64,000 nucleotides of DNA from Rhizophagus irregularis (taxonomy: Eukaryota > Glomeromycota > Glomeromycetes > Glomerales > Glomeraceae), in NCBI RefSeq assembly GCF_026210795.1, contig NC_089446.1, forward strand, positions 3,687,001 to 3,751,000. Reading direction: 5' to 3'. The position numbers were made by a program, and so were the translations under genes. Under the pieces are notes generated by a model. The model was given only the letters and a program-made list of their open reading frames with translations. It was not told the origin of the DNA and ran no database searches. Positions 23,950 to 35,272 of this stretch are shown one piece after another; the first letter of the stretch is position 1; every line of letters begins with the position of its first letter.

Positions 23950-24300
23950 GGGGGGGAACATTAAATAATAATAACTCTATTCTCTATCTTGACTAGGATT
24001 GACCTCACTTTCTCTTGGGTATTAAAACTTTATAAATGATTTCATAATCGATCGTTTATTCATATAATACTAAGTTGATTTGGTAACCGGTGATACATTA
24101 AATAACAACTCTATCTTGACTAGGATCAAAATTTTGACCTCACGTTTTAAACCTTTTTCTTGGGCATTAACTTTATTAATGATTTCATAATTTTATATAT
24201 ATTCAGGTGTTAATTTATTATAACCAATCAGTTGACTCATTTTTATTCATTTGATCCAATATAATATTAAGTTGATTTGATAACCGGTGAACCATTATAA
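23950..24300 (-). pseudogene. Degenerate copies of the last IDO exon
   Basis: Two successive stretches (about 23955-24080 and 24095-24300) resemble the last exon of the intact dioxygenase genes: ACATTAAATAACAACTC, TATCTTGACTAG and TTGACCTCACGTTTTAAA are shared with 26060-26130 and 29895-29960. Indels and stops break the frame, and the conserved WLPNQLG-coding part is missing. These are relics of tandem duplication of the gene's 3' end. Confidence 0.8.
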
Positions 24301-24398
24301 AAAGTTTAATGGAAAGTTAATAAAAATTGAAAAAATAAAAAAAGTTAATATTATTGACACGTATATGTTATTGATGAAATATAATATATATTATTGAT

Positions 24399-24908
24399 GG
24401 TGATATGGGTATCCGGACTTTTCTCCGAAGTCCATTTCACCAAAACCCACTTCGCCGAAGCAATTTAGCCGAAGGGATGTTTCACCGAAGTGCCATTTCC
24501 CCGAATGGCCATTTTACCGAATGGTCATTTTACTGAAGGACATTTCGCCGAAGATATGAAATTTTTCAGTTTACCTTTTCTTTTTTATAAGACAAACGAA
24601 TTATTTATACATTACAAGTTGCGTTTATTTATTATATTTTAATTACAGTAAAGAAAAATTAATTATATTTAATAATTTCGTACTCATCAATTTTCCGAAA
24701 CATTTTTATTTTCTTTGTATTGATTAAGGAATATTTTCAGCGAAATGTCCCTCGACAAAATAAACGATTCGGGGAAAAGATGTCTATTCGACAAAACGTC
24801 CATCCGACGAAATATCCCTTCGGGCTTCGACGAAACTTCCCTCTGGCGAAATGGCCTCGGTGAAATGGGTTTCGGCGAAATAAACTTTGGCGAAATGTAC
24901 CGTAACCA
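24399..24908. mobile_element. Inverted-repeat element built of TTTCGCCGAAG words
   Basis: About 510 bp. The left part (24399-24560) repeats ATTTC.CCGAAG-type words head to tail and the right part (24735-24908) repeats their complement, so the two halves form long degenerate inverted arms. The termini are GGTGATATGGGTATCC and the complement of GGTTACGGTACATTTCGCC. Both sides carry ATTGAT (24393-24398, 24909-24914), possibly a duplication, though the flanks are rich in TATTGAT. It is inserted within the degenerate dioxygenase copy. No ORF; superfamily not assigned. Confidence 0.65.
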
Positions 24909-25039
24909 TTGATATGTATATATTATTGATAAATATTTATATTTATTATTGATAAGTATTTATTATTGATAAGTATTTATTATTGATAAATACTATATAT
25001 ATTATTGATAAATACTATATATATTATTGATATGTATTG

Positions 25040-25182
25040 TATAAATTACCTTGTTGCTACCGGATATTTCGAATTTTTAATGATGTATTCATTCTTTTCG
25101 TAAAGTTCCAATGTTTATGACGAATTGATGGTTACGGTACATTTCGAATTGATCCAGATCTGTCAGACACAATGCTAAATTA
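25040..25182 (-). pseudogene. Degenerate IDO penultimate exon with element-end scar
   Basis: It matches exon 9 of the intact genes (TTGCTACCGGAT, AAAGTTCCAATG, ACAATGCTAAATTAAT), but the part coding the heme-ligand region is broken by the insert GGTTACGGTACATTTCG at 25130-25146. That insert is the terminal sequence of the element at 24399-24908. Non-functional. Confidence 0.75.
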
Positions 25183-25394
25183 ATATAAGTATAATTATAT
25201 TACTATGGGAAAATTTATAATTAAGTTTATCTGCTCCAATTTCAACTAACTTGAATATGTAAAAATACTATCTCTAAATGGAGATAAGATGTTATACGTT
25301 GAATTGGAATATCCAACCAATTACGAAAATTTAAATATATCTAAATTTTATTAATTTAACAACGTTAAAATACTACTACTATTTTTTAAGTTAA

Positions 25395-25790
25395 AGGGAA
25401 ACATTAAATAACAACTTTATCTTGACTAGAATCAAATTGTTTCAAAAATTTTCCCTCACATTTTAAAACTTTCTCTTGGGCATTAACTTTATTAATTATT
25501 TCATAATTTTATTTTCTGATGTTAATTATAATCAATCGGTTGACTTAATTTATTCATTAACCGGTGAACCATTATTAAAAAGTTAAAGTTAATATAAATG
25601 AAAAAATGTTAAAAAGTTAATATTATTGATACGTATACTTTATTTATTGATATATATATTGATATGTGTTGTATAATTACTTTGTTGATACTGGATGTAT
25701 TCATTCTTTCGTAAAATTCAAAGTTCCAATGTCTATGACAAGTTGCTCGAATTTGATCCATATCTGTCAGATACAGTGCTAAATTAATAT
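25395..25790 (-). pseudogene. Further degenerate IDO exons 10 and 9
   Basis: 25395-25575 resembles the last exon and 25678-25790 the penultimate exon of the intact genes, in the correct minus-strand order and spacing. Small deletions remove the segment coding WLPNQLG and shift the frame. The intervening and flanking sequence is also similar to 25800-26060 and 23740-23950, so the repeat unit covered exons 9-10 plus downstream DNA. Confidence 0.78.
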
Positions 25791-26061
25791 AAGTAGATTT
25801 ATATTACTATGAGAAAATTATAATTTATTTAAAATTAAGTTTGATCTAATTTAATGATTTTGTTCTAATTTCAACTAATTTGCATGAAAAATACCATCTC
25901 TCTACAATGGTAAAAATGACGCTATACGTTAAAATGATATAACCAATTTTAGAAAATTTATGAAAATTTAAATAATTTAATAATCTGAATTTTATTAATA
26001 ATTTAATAATTTAACAAAGTTAAAATACTACTACTATTTTTTAAATTATTAAGGAGAAACA

Positions 26062-28672
26062 TTAAATAACAACTCTATCTTGACTAGAACCAAATTGTTC
26101 TTTCAAAAATTTGACCTCACGTTTTAAAACTCTCTCTTGGGCATCTACTTTATTAATGATTTCATCTATAATAATTTTATTTTCTGGTGTTAATTTATTA
26201 TAATCAATCGTTTGACCTATTTTATTCATTTGATCCAATATAGTACCAAGTTGATTTGGTAACCAAGTTACTATAGGTGAACCACTATGAAATAAGTTAA
26301 TTGTGTTAAAAAGTTAATATTATTGATACATATATATTATTGAATATTATAATATATATTATTGATAAGTATATATATTATTGATATGTGTTGTATAATT
26401 ACCCTGTTGCTACCGGATGTTTCGAATTTTTAATGACGTATTCTTTCGTAAAGTTCCAATGTCTATGACGAAATGCTCGAATTTGATCCATATTTGCCAG
26501 ATACAATGCTAAATTAATGTAAGTAGATTTATACAGATTAGACAGATTTAAACAAATTTAGACGGTGGGATTTAAGTGGATTTAAATTTTAAAACGTTAT
26601 TATGTAAATTAGTACTATTTGCATCCTATTTTTAATGCAACAAATAAAATAAAAAAAAAATCATTGTTATTTAAAGTTATTTAAAATTACAAAATACGTC
26701 ATATCATTACAGTTCTACAGATCCACATTACATACTTGAATGGCAAAACCTCTAACATTAACTTCTTCAGCTCTTCTTTGTACGAAATCTAAGAATTCTT
26801 TATGATTTGCAGGACGATATTTTCTAAAATCTTTTAATACTTCCGTTAAAGGATTATTTGGTAATTTTGAAGTTATTTGTAGAAGATTATCCATACAAGG
26901 AATCATTGAATCAGTTGCTCCAGATTCCCCTAAAAAAAAAATTATTTAAATTATTTTGAATTAGGACGGTATTAGAACGCATAAAAAAAAACAATTATAC
27001 GGTTAAACTACGATATAGCGATATGTTAGAATCATAAAAAATATAACAGTATTGGAACGCATAAAAAAAATATAATAAAATAGTTAAACTACATAACGAA
27101 AATCTTCGAAAAATATAAAGTATAGAACTCATAAAAAACACAATTATACAGTTAAACTACTCCACATAAGAAATCTGAAAAATATCGTCATATCTCTCAT
27201 ATAGTGAACTTTATCGCTATATCGAGTTTTTAATATAATATCGAATATCAAGTTATAAATACCTCTATAAAATAATGGTTTTTCGCTTACACCTTCATAA
27301 ATAACACCTAGCAGATAAATAAATAACATGATTAAGGATATCAAATCTTGTTTCATCAAGGATTAAAAAAATAGATGTCAGTTAGTGTATTACTACTACA
27401 TACCGTTCGGAAACATTGGTTGATTTTTGGAACCCATAATGAATGTACGAAATTTTAAATAATCTTCAGAATTAGAACGTTCCCACATGGTTTCCATTTC
27501 TTGATTAATTGAATTCATAGTATCAATTAAATTTTTCAATGCATTATTAAATTTAACTCGATCCTTTTTATTTTAGTAGAGGAAAAAATATATATATAAA
27601 TTATTGTTAGATTTACGAATTTTTCCAAAAAATGTTAATTTACATGTTTTATTTACTTTTTCTTGTGCTGCCTCAAGCGTTTCCATTGTACATTTAATTA
27701 AATTTCCTGAACGTGCCACCATGGAAACATGAACTAATATAAATCCACGTTCCGGAGCTGTTCCAGCAAACGCACGAACCAATTTTAAATTCGGATAAAC
27801 GATAGGTTTCGTAGGATCAATCCGTTGATAATTATACAAACTAAAAAAAAAAGGTTATATACTCGTATAACAGAGGCTATTACGCAATGTAAAAAAAATA
27901 GCTGCGGAGATATGCACCTGTGAGAGCGAGCGTATTCCATAAATGGGAAAGCGTTCAATTTATTTGCGACGATATTTAAAGGAATCGCAATATTTTTTGG
28001 TAAAATTTCGCGTCCGAGACCATAATCTTTCTTTTCCCTATACATGATATCGCATGGTTCAAGTAGGTATGATGATGCCAAAAATGTATAGTCTCCAAAC
28101 AATGCTATACGGTACAGATATATCACACTTATTAATATACAATATATACAATATATACCGCGCGCAGTCATTATATTATTACCTACCGGAAAGTAACCTT
28201 TGATCGGTAATATCTGAAACATCAAATTGCGGTAAATCTCTTTTTACGGCGTCACCTAATTGACCATTTGCTAATAAACCTTCTCTACCATCTGGTAAAT
28301 GAATTGGCATATTTTGTAATAAATTTTCAAGAGCATAGAATCGATATGGTAATTTTGCAAGTGGATCCTAACAATTTACAAAAAAAATTTTTTAAAATGA
28401 TCTTTTATGACGTTAGAATAATATCATTTTACTACCTGTCTTGGTAAAAATCCATTTTCATATCCGACCATAAATGATGGAAGAGTAGTATCATGTTCTA
28501 TAGGATCTTTTAATATATTAAAATTATGAGAATGAACATTAAAGTTTGATTGAGAAGGAGAAAAGTCATCAACTAAAGAGGAATTTTTTCTAAAGAGGAC
28601 TGAATGAACACGATTAAATCTATAAAGATTTTGTGAATTGTTTTTAACGATTCCTTTAATTGACAAAAACAT
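26062..28672 (-). CDS. Indoleamine 2,3-dioxygenase-family protein, copy A
   Basis: Ten minus-strand exons: 28672-28436, 28367-28187, 28092-27918, 27840-27657, 27563-27404, 27307-27263, 26929-26736, a micro-exon near 26625, 26508-26403 and 26284-26062. The heme enzyme oxidatively opens tryptophan's indole ring to N-formylkynurenine. Visible family features are YRGESGATDS followed by MDNLLQI in exons 6-7, RHRHW in exon 9 (the second His is the expected proximal heme ligand), ATGGSPIVTWLPNQL across exons 9-10, and a helical C-terminal tail. Length is about 504 residues. The micro-exon donor present in copy B (GGTGAGT) is deleted here; a 10-nt exon 26625-26616 followed by GTACTA keeps the frame, so the gene may still work with a changed splice site, or may be losing function. 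It is tandem with copy B, which lies upstream, with about 1.2 kb between the genes. Confidence 0.85.
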
Positions 28673-28839
28673 GGTTTAATACGAAGTAATACGAAATAAT
28701 TTTTTTTTTTTTATAATTTAATATTTTTGTATTATAATATTTTTTTTCTTCATCTTCTAAATTTTTTTGGTTTATTTATGAATCTTTTAGCAATAAAGTG
28801 GTTGTGAGTAGATCGTGGGGTAAGTTACTAAAAAAGTGT

Positions 28840-28912
28840 ATTCTGTACTACACTCAATAGTACGATGTACTACACTCAATAGTACGTTGTATTACACTCA
28901 ATAGCACGTATA
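28840..28912. repeat. Three copies of a 25-26 bp repeat
   Basis: ACTACACTCAATAGTACG and close variants repeated three times between the two dioxygenase genes. Confidence 0.85.
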
Positions 28913-29323
28913 CAATCAAACATGCTTTTATTATTAATAAGTTTAAAACAATGAAATAGATTATGTGAGCAATTATATAAGTTAGTATTCCAGCATGGAT
29001 GACATTGATATTTATTAAAACACGTTAAGAAAAAGCAAAAATTTAGCTCAAAATTCAGAGAACGAATTTAAAGCGGTTCAAATTTTAATAAAACACGATA
29101 ATAGATAATATGTTATAGCGTATAGCATTCGCTACAATAAGCTTTTTGTTATGTATTCATAACATTTCGTATAACTGTACTCCAGAAACCTGGACCCTTC
29201 TGAATGATTATTCTCAGACTGTACAGCTGACCAAACAATTTGATTATGAAAACTTTAAGTATTGTAATAATCTTACAGCGTACGTTTTTTTTTTTTTAAA
29301 AAAAAAGCCTAGATTAATGAATA

Positions 29324-29519
29324 CAGTTACACCTCTATAAGTGCACCCTTTATAAGTGCATGCACTATATAAATTCTCTTTAAGTGCACGGTGGGCCTGG
29401 GTCCAACTTATAAGAGCTCTTAATTTTTTACTCTCTATAAATGCACGCCTTCTAGGTGCACATTTTACTATTTTTTTACTATAGTCCCAAGGGGAGTGCA
29501 CTTAGGAGAGGTGTCACTA
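29324..29519. mobile_element. Tc1/mariner-pogo-type MITE, TA duplication
   Basis: 196 bp, left end CAGTTACACCTCTATAAGTG and right end the complement of TAGTGACACCTCTCCTAAGT, flanked by TA at 29322-29323 and 29520-29521. The paralogous region upstream of copy B (about 32470-32490, TTAATGAATCAATGTTTA) lacks the insert, which fixes the ends. GTGCAC words recur inside. No ORF. Confidence 0.75.
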
Positions 29520-29897
29520 TAAATGTTTAGTATGTATTTTATTTTACTATTGTTTACTATTCAAAAATGGTACTAAACAATTTTATATTAATGATTGTCA
29601 ATTCTTATCCGGTTTTTCGTGGCAAAAAATGTAAATAACGATAAGAAATGAGATAATCTGTTGATCTCGAAAAAAAAACGAATATAATATTAATTCGATC
29701 ACAATGGTTACAAGGGTGAAACGAGATGATCTTGATCTAAATAAAAAAGCGAATTTGATTTAACTTTCCCACGGCATTTACGAATAATCAACTATAATAA
29801 AACATGTGTCCAAATTGTAATGAGAATATCTGAATTTTATTAAATAATTTTAATGTGTTAATAAATGTACCATTTTTTTTAAATTTAAAAGGATACA

Positions 29898-32208
29898 TTA
29901 AATAACAACTCTATCTTGACTAGAACCAAATTGTTGTTTCAAAAATTTGACTTCACGCTTTAAAACTCTTTCTTGGGCATTAACTTTATTAACGATTTCA
30001 TCTATAATAATTTTATTTTCTGGTGTTAATTTATTATAATCAATCGTCTGACCTATTTTATTCATTTGATCTAATATAGTACCAAGTTGATTTGGTAACC
30101 AAGTTACTATAGGCGAACCACTAATAAAAATTATATAAAAAAGTTAACATTATTGATACGTATATATTATTGATAAATATATATTATGGATTATTGATCT
30201 TGTATAATTACCCTGTTGCTACTGGATGTGCCGTATTTTTAATGATATATTCTTTTGTAAAGTTCCAATGTCTATGACGGAATGCTCGAATTTGATCCAT
30301 ATTTGCCAGATACAATGCTAAATTAATATAAGATTTACACAGATTAGACAGAATTTAAAACGAATTGAAATTTTAAACGTTATTATGTAAAATTAGAACT
30401 CACCGGTACTGTTTGCATCCTATTTTTAACGCAAAAAAATAAAAGTCGTTATTTTAAATTACAAAAATACGATATATAACAATTATCAATACAGTTTAAA
30501 GCTCTCACATATACATACTTGAATGGCATAACCTCTAACATTAACTTCTTCGGCACTTCTTTGTACGAAATCTAAGAATTCTTTATGATTCGTAGGGCGA
30601 TATTTTCTAAAATCTTTTAATACTTCCGTTAAAGGATTTTTTGGTAATTTTGAAGTTATTTGTAAAAGATTATCCATACAAGGAATCATTGAATCATTTG
30701 CTCCAGATTCCCCTAAAAAAAATAAAAGATTATTTATTAGAACGCATATAAAAATCACAATCATAATACAAGTTATAAAATACCTCTATAGAATAATGGT
30801 TTTTCGCTTACACCCTCATAAATAACACCTAACAGATATATAAATAAAATAATTAATATATAAAATATCGCTTAAAATATCGCTTGGTAATTTAGTAATT
30901 TATATATTGTGTGTGGTACATACCGTTCGGGAACATTGGTTGATTTTTGGAACCCATAATGAATGTACGGAATTTTAAATAATCATCAGAATTAGAACGT
31001 TCCCACATGGTTTCCATTTCTTGGTTAATTAAATTCATAGTATCACTTAAATTTTTCAATGCATTATTAAATTTAGCTCGATCCTTTTTTTTAAACATTT
31101 TAGTAGGAAAAAAAGAGGATATAAATTATTATTAAATTTACGAATTTTTTCAGCAAAAACGTTAACTAGTACATATAACTTTTACGGTATTTTTAATCTT
31201 TAATTACTTTTTCTTGTGTTGCTTCAATAGTTTCCATTGTATATTTAACTAAATTTCCTGAATGTGCCACCATAGCAACATGAACTAATATAAACCCATG
31301 TTCCGAAGGTGTTCCAGCAAACGCACGAATCAATTTTAAATTAGAATAAACGACAGGTTTCGTAGAATCAGTCCGTTGATAATTATACAAACTAAAAAAA
31401 AAGGTTATATACTCGTATAATAGAGTTATTATGCAATATAAAACAAAAGCTGCGGCGGAGATATGCACCTGTAAGAGAGAGCGTATTCCATAAATGGGAA
31501 AGCGTTTAATTTATTTGCGATGATACTTAAAGGAATAGCAATATTTTTTGGTAAAATTTCGCGTCCGATGCCATAACTTTTTCTTTCTCTATACATGATA
31601 TCGCATGGTTCAAGTAGGTATGATGATGCCAAAAATGTATAATCTCTAAACAATGCTATACAGTACAGTATATATCGCACTTATTAATATACAATATATA
31701 CAATATATACCGCAGTAATTATATTACCTACCGGAAAGTAACCTTTGATCGGTAATATCTGAAACATCAAATTGCGGTAAATCTTTTACAGCGTTACCCA
31801 ATTGACCTTTTGCCAACAAACCTTCCCCACCATTTGGTAAATGAATTGGCATATTTTGTAATAAATGTTCAAGAGCATAAAATCGATCCGGTAATTTTGC
31901 AAGTGGATCCTAAACATTTACAAAATTTTTTTATTTTATGGCATTAGAAAAATTTAAGTTTACTATGAATATCTATCTACCTGTCTTGGTAAAAATCCAT
32001 TTTTATATCCGACCATAAATGAAGGAAGAGTAGTATCATGTTCCGTAGAATCTTTTAATATGTTAAAATTATGAGATTGAGCGTAAAATTTTGATTGAGA
32101 AGGAGAAAAAGCACCAATTAAAGTGGAATTTTTTATAAAAAGGACTGAATGAATACGATCAAATCTATAAAGATTTTGGGAATGATTTTTAATGATTCCT
32201 TTAATCAT
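29898..32208 (-). CDS. Indoleamine 2,3-dioxygenase-family protein, copy B
   Basis: Ten exons on the minus strand (32208-31981, 31909-31732, 31643-31469, 31391-31208, 31083-30924, 30828-30784, 30712-30519, 30419-30404, 30317-30212, 30120-29898) give an uninterrupted 502-residue frame. It includes a 16-nt micro-exon (30419-30404) with good splice sites. Features are as in copy A: GESGANDSMIPCMDNLL, FRHRHWNFTKEY with the expected proximal heme His, ATGGSPIVTWLPNQL and a long basic/acidic C-terminal helix. The reaction is tryptophan plus O2 to N-formylkynurenine, in the cytosol, first step of the kynurenine route to NAD. It differs from copy A by many substitutions and one codon, so the duplication is not very recent. 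All junctions are canonical, making this the better candidate for the working enzyme. Confidence 0.93.
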
Positions 32209-33034
32209 GGTTTAATACGAAATAATACGAAATAATAAATTTATAATAATTCAGTATTTTTATTTTTTTATTTTTTATTTAATATTTTGTATTCCAATTC
32301 CAGGTTATTTATGTATCCTTTGATAATATTGAATGATTATCCCCGTGTACTATGTACAAAGTACCTCAGACTGTACAGCTGACCAACAATTTGATTACGA
32401 AAACTTTACGTTAAGTATTATATTATATTGTAATAATCTACAACATACATTTTAAATAAAAACGCCTGGGTTAATGAATCAATGTTTATGTACCGAGGTT
32501 ATTTTCGCGTTTATTTTACTTTATTGATTATTATTACCATTTTCAAAATGGTATTAAACAATTTTATATTAGGATTACCAATTCTTATCCGGTTTTCGTT
32601 AGTAATCTGGTAAAAAATTATTCAATTTTATGAAATATTGCGTAAAAAACAACCGGGTAATAAGAAATGATAATCTGTTGATCACGAATTTGATCACAAG
32701 GTAATTTTTTTTTTATTTACTTTCCCACGGCATTCATTTTTTTTTTCTCACGCATAATTATTAATAAAAAATCATGTGTCTAAATTATTATGAGATTGAA
32801 CCTTAAAAATATTTGAATGAAGAGGAAAAACACCCCTAAAAGAAAATCGTATGATGGTAATTGAATTATAATCAAAATAATCGGATTGTTCAAATAAACA
32901 AAATAATCAGATTGGTCATTTTATTACTCTTAAAAAGAAATTTCCATTTTTCTTTTTTTTTAAGGAAAAACCATTTTCCAAGTAAAATGAAATTTTATTT
33001 TAAAATGACTATTAATTTAATTAATTTATTTATT

Positions 33035-33593
33035 CCCTATGAAAAGTCTTTATACTTAAAATATACTTAAAATAAGTATCAATTTTTAATTTGCGATATA
33101 CTTATAATATATTTAAAATATGCCTAAAATACTCTTGAAATATACTTTTGATGTACTTGCTTTTTGCCCAAGTACTTAAATTATATTTAAAATATACTTA
33201 CATTAGAATTTAAGTACAATATAAGTGTATTTTTTTTTTTACATATTTAAAATATTCTTAAAATATACTTAAATTAAATTTTCAGCCGGGGGTGATGATC
33301 ACCGGTGACTGAAATAACGACGATCGACCAGCATTAAAAAAATATAGTGCCGGTAAAAATTGATAATTCCGGCCAACGGTGATGATCACCCCCAGTAAAA
33401 AAAATTTTAAACATGTAAAAATATAATTTAAGTACTTGGGCAAAAAACAAGTACATTAAAAGTACATTTCAAGAGTATATTAGGCATATTTTAGGTATAT
33501 TATAAATATATCGTGAATTAAAATTGATACTTATTTTAAGTACATTTTAATAAAATTTTAAGTATATTTTAAGTATAAATACTTTTCATAGGG
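33035..33593. mobile_element. Long-inverted-repeat element with AAGTATATTTTAAGTA words
   Basis: Bounded by CCCTATGAAAAG and CTTTTCATAGGG, with arms of roughly 180-200 bp. Both arms contain the order TATACTTAAAATATACTTAAA, AATAAGTATCAATTTT, CTCTTGAAAT and TTTTTGCCCAAGTACTTAAA, one being the complement of the other. The centre (33290-33405) is GC-richer, with two copies of GGTGATGATCACC in GGGGGTGATGATCACC context. ATT flanks both sides. No ORF. Confidence 0.75.
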
Positions 33594-33599
33594 ATTTCA

Positions 33600-34677
33600 T
33601 TATGTTCACAGTTTCGTCAATAAAATTTGAGTCGTATCAATTTGCCTTTGGATAAAAAAAGAAAGATAAATTTGATTAAAAATTTGCTTTAAAAAATTAT
33701 AGTATAAATTATTTAAATAAATTTTATTATTTACATTATCTTTTATGGGTTGTATCATTTTGTTACGTTTTGTGCAGGATATGTAAATATGTTCTCGTAA
33801 AAATCAATAGCTATTTGCATAGCCTTTAATTAAATACTAATATCAGTCCTATAATAATTATATATATAAATGTTACATATGAATAATTCATTTTATTCGC
33901 AGGTGAAAGGATGTAATCTTTCCAAATGGCTTCTCTTAATACCAGTTATGAGATAACAGGAATTTTGTCTTTCTTTTTCTCGTCCTAACTTGAGACTTTC
34001 GCATGAAATCCAGTGCTCGACATCTTTTCTAAGGATTTTGTCTTTACAACAACATTTGTAATACTTATGAATTATCATCATCACTAAATACCACTCGAAT
34101 TAAGTTTATATGCTCTAAAACAAAGCTAATAATCGAGTTATTTGAACAGAAACACTACAGATACTATGCAGAAGAAAGACGGTAAGATCCATAAAAAGGT
34201 TCATAATTGGAATTACGTTATTATTATCTTTGACTACAACTTTTTGTAAGAAAAATGTTCTTGATCTTATTCTTATATACAGGAAAATGTCGTTTTTTCT
34301 TTTGAACGATATATAATTTATTTATTACATGAGACGATATTTGACCGTTCGTTCTATATTATATTTTTGATCATTTTACCGAAATATCCTGAGAACTTTG
34401 AATTTTTAAAAAATGCTACCTGCACCCCGATAAAGAATTTAACATTCATTACCCTAAAAAAAAAAGAATAAAATAGTACTATTTAAGATGATTTTCACCG
34501 GGGGATCAACAAACCTTAAGTTTTTTAGGTGATACCGCGGTGCTTACCTTCGATATTCAAGATACTGCCATATTTATATTCGTTGGATCAGCAAACAATT
34601 CCATTGATCGTTACGTGAATTTATTATATACAAAATTAATTCGCACAAAAATTAAAATTTAAAGAAACTCGTAAATT
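33600..34677. other. Unassigned intergenic sequence
   Basis: About 1.1 kb that is less repetitive than its surroundings. A 63-codon minus-strand frame (34084-33893) has a fairly balanced composition and could be a gene fragment, but I see no motif or partner exon. Confidence 0.3.
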
Positions 34678-34965
34678 TTATTCAAATATTTCCATTATGA
34701 ATCCATAAGTTTCTGTAAAAAACTGCGATTTCTGTATCGATACATCTACGAACGAACTTATCATCTCAAATGCTTGGATGTTCATCACATACTCTGAAGA
34801 AAATGACAGCTTAACTATCTGTAATAATCTGATCATGGATATGTGTCTTAAAAGTCCCCGTTCATAGGGGTTCCAAGAAAGCGGGGTGTCGTTAAGTAAA
34901 GAATGTTTTAGATGATTGGTTTGTGGGACATGGTAGTAATATAGGTAGCAGGAAGGTGCACCCAT
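34678..34965 (-). CDS. Small hypothetical ORF, 95 residues
   Basis: A single open frame with balanced codon choice, unlike the AT-driven spurious frames around it. The predicted protein begins MGAPSCYLYYYH and contains a helical-looking C-terminal half (MIRLLQIVKLSF, AFEMISSFVDVS). No known domain, signal peptide or membrane segment is evident and no splice partner was found. It lies 0.3 kb downstream of the MATH-BTB gene on the same strand. It may be a fragment of a larger lost gene. Confidence 0.35.
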   Translation of the reverse strand: MGAPSCYLYYYHVPQTNHLKHSLLNDTPLSWNPYERGLLRHISMIRLLQIVKLSFSSEYVMNIQAFEMISSFVDVSIQKSQFFTETYGFIMEIFE

Positions 34966-35272
34966 TTTTATTAGTTAGGTAAACTCGCTATTCCAATATT
35001 TTACGTTTATATTTTACTTAGGCTTATAAAATTTTACTCGACTTTGCCTTATTCTTTTAATGCGAAGAAGGAAGATGGAACAAACGAAAATTTCATTTAA
35101 TTTAAAGTGTTGTTTCCTAATTTTACATCAATTTCTTTTAGTAAGTCTACAATTTGTCATACGTATCTTTATTTAAGGGAAAAATTTGATACAAGTTAAA
35201 AAATAACATACAGGAAGGAATAAATAATATTTCGAGTTACCTTCATGAAATGACCAATAATATAAATTTACC

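Noticed and set aside
27144..27359. Minus-strand frame overlapping IDO introns
   Set aside because: It is exon 6 plus flanking intron of copy A, not a separate gene.
33893..34084. 63-codon minus-strand frame as a gene
   Set aside because: Composition is fairly protein-like, but there is no motif, splice partner or conserved neighbour; left as unassigned sequence.
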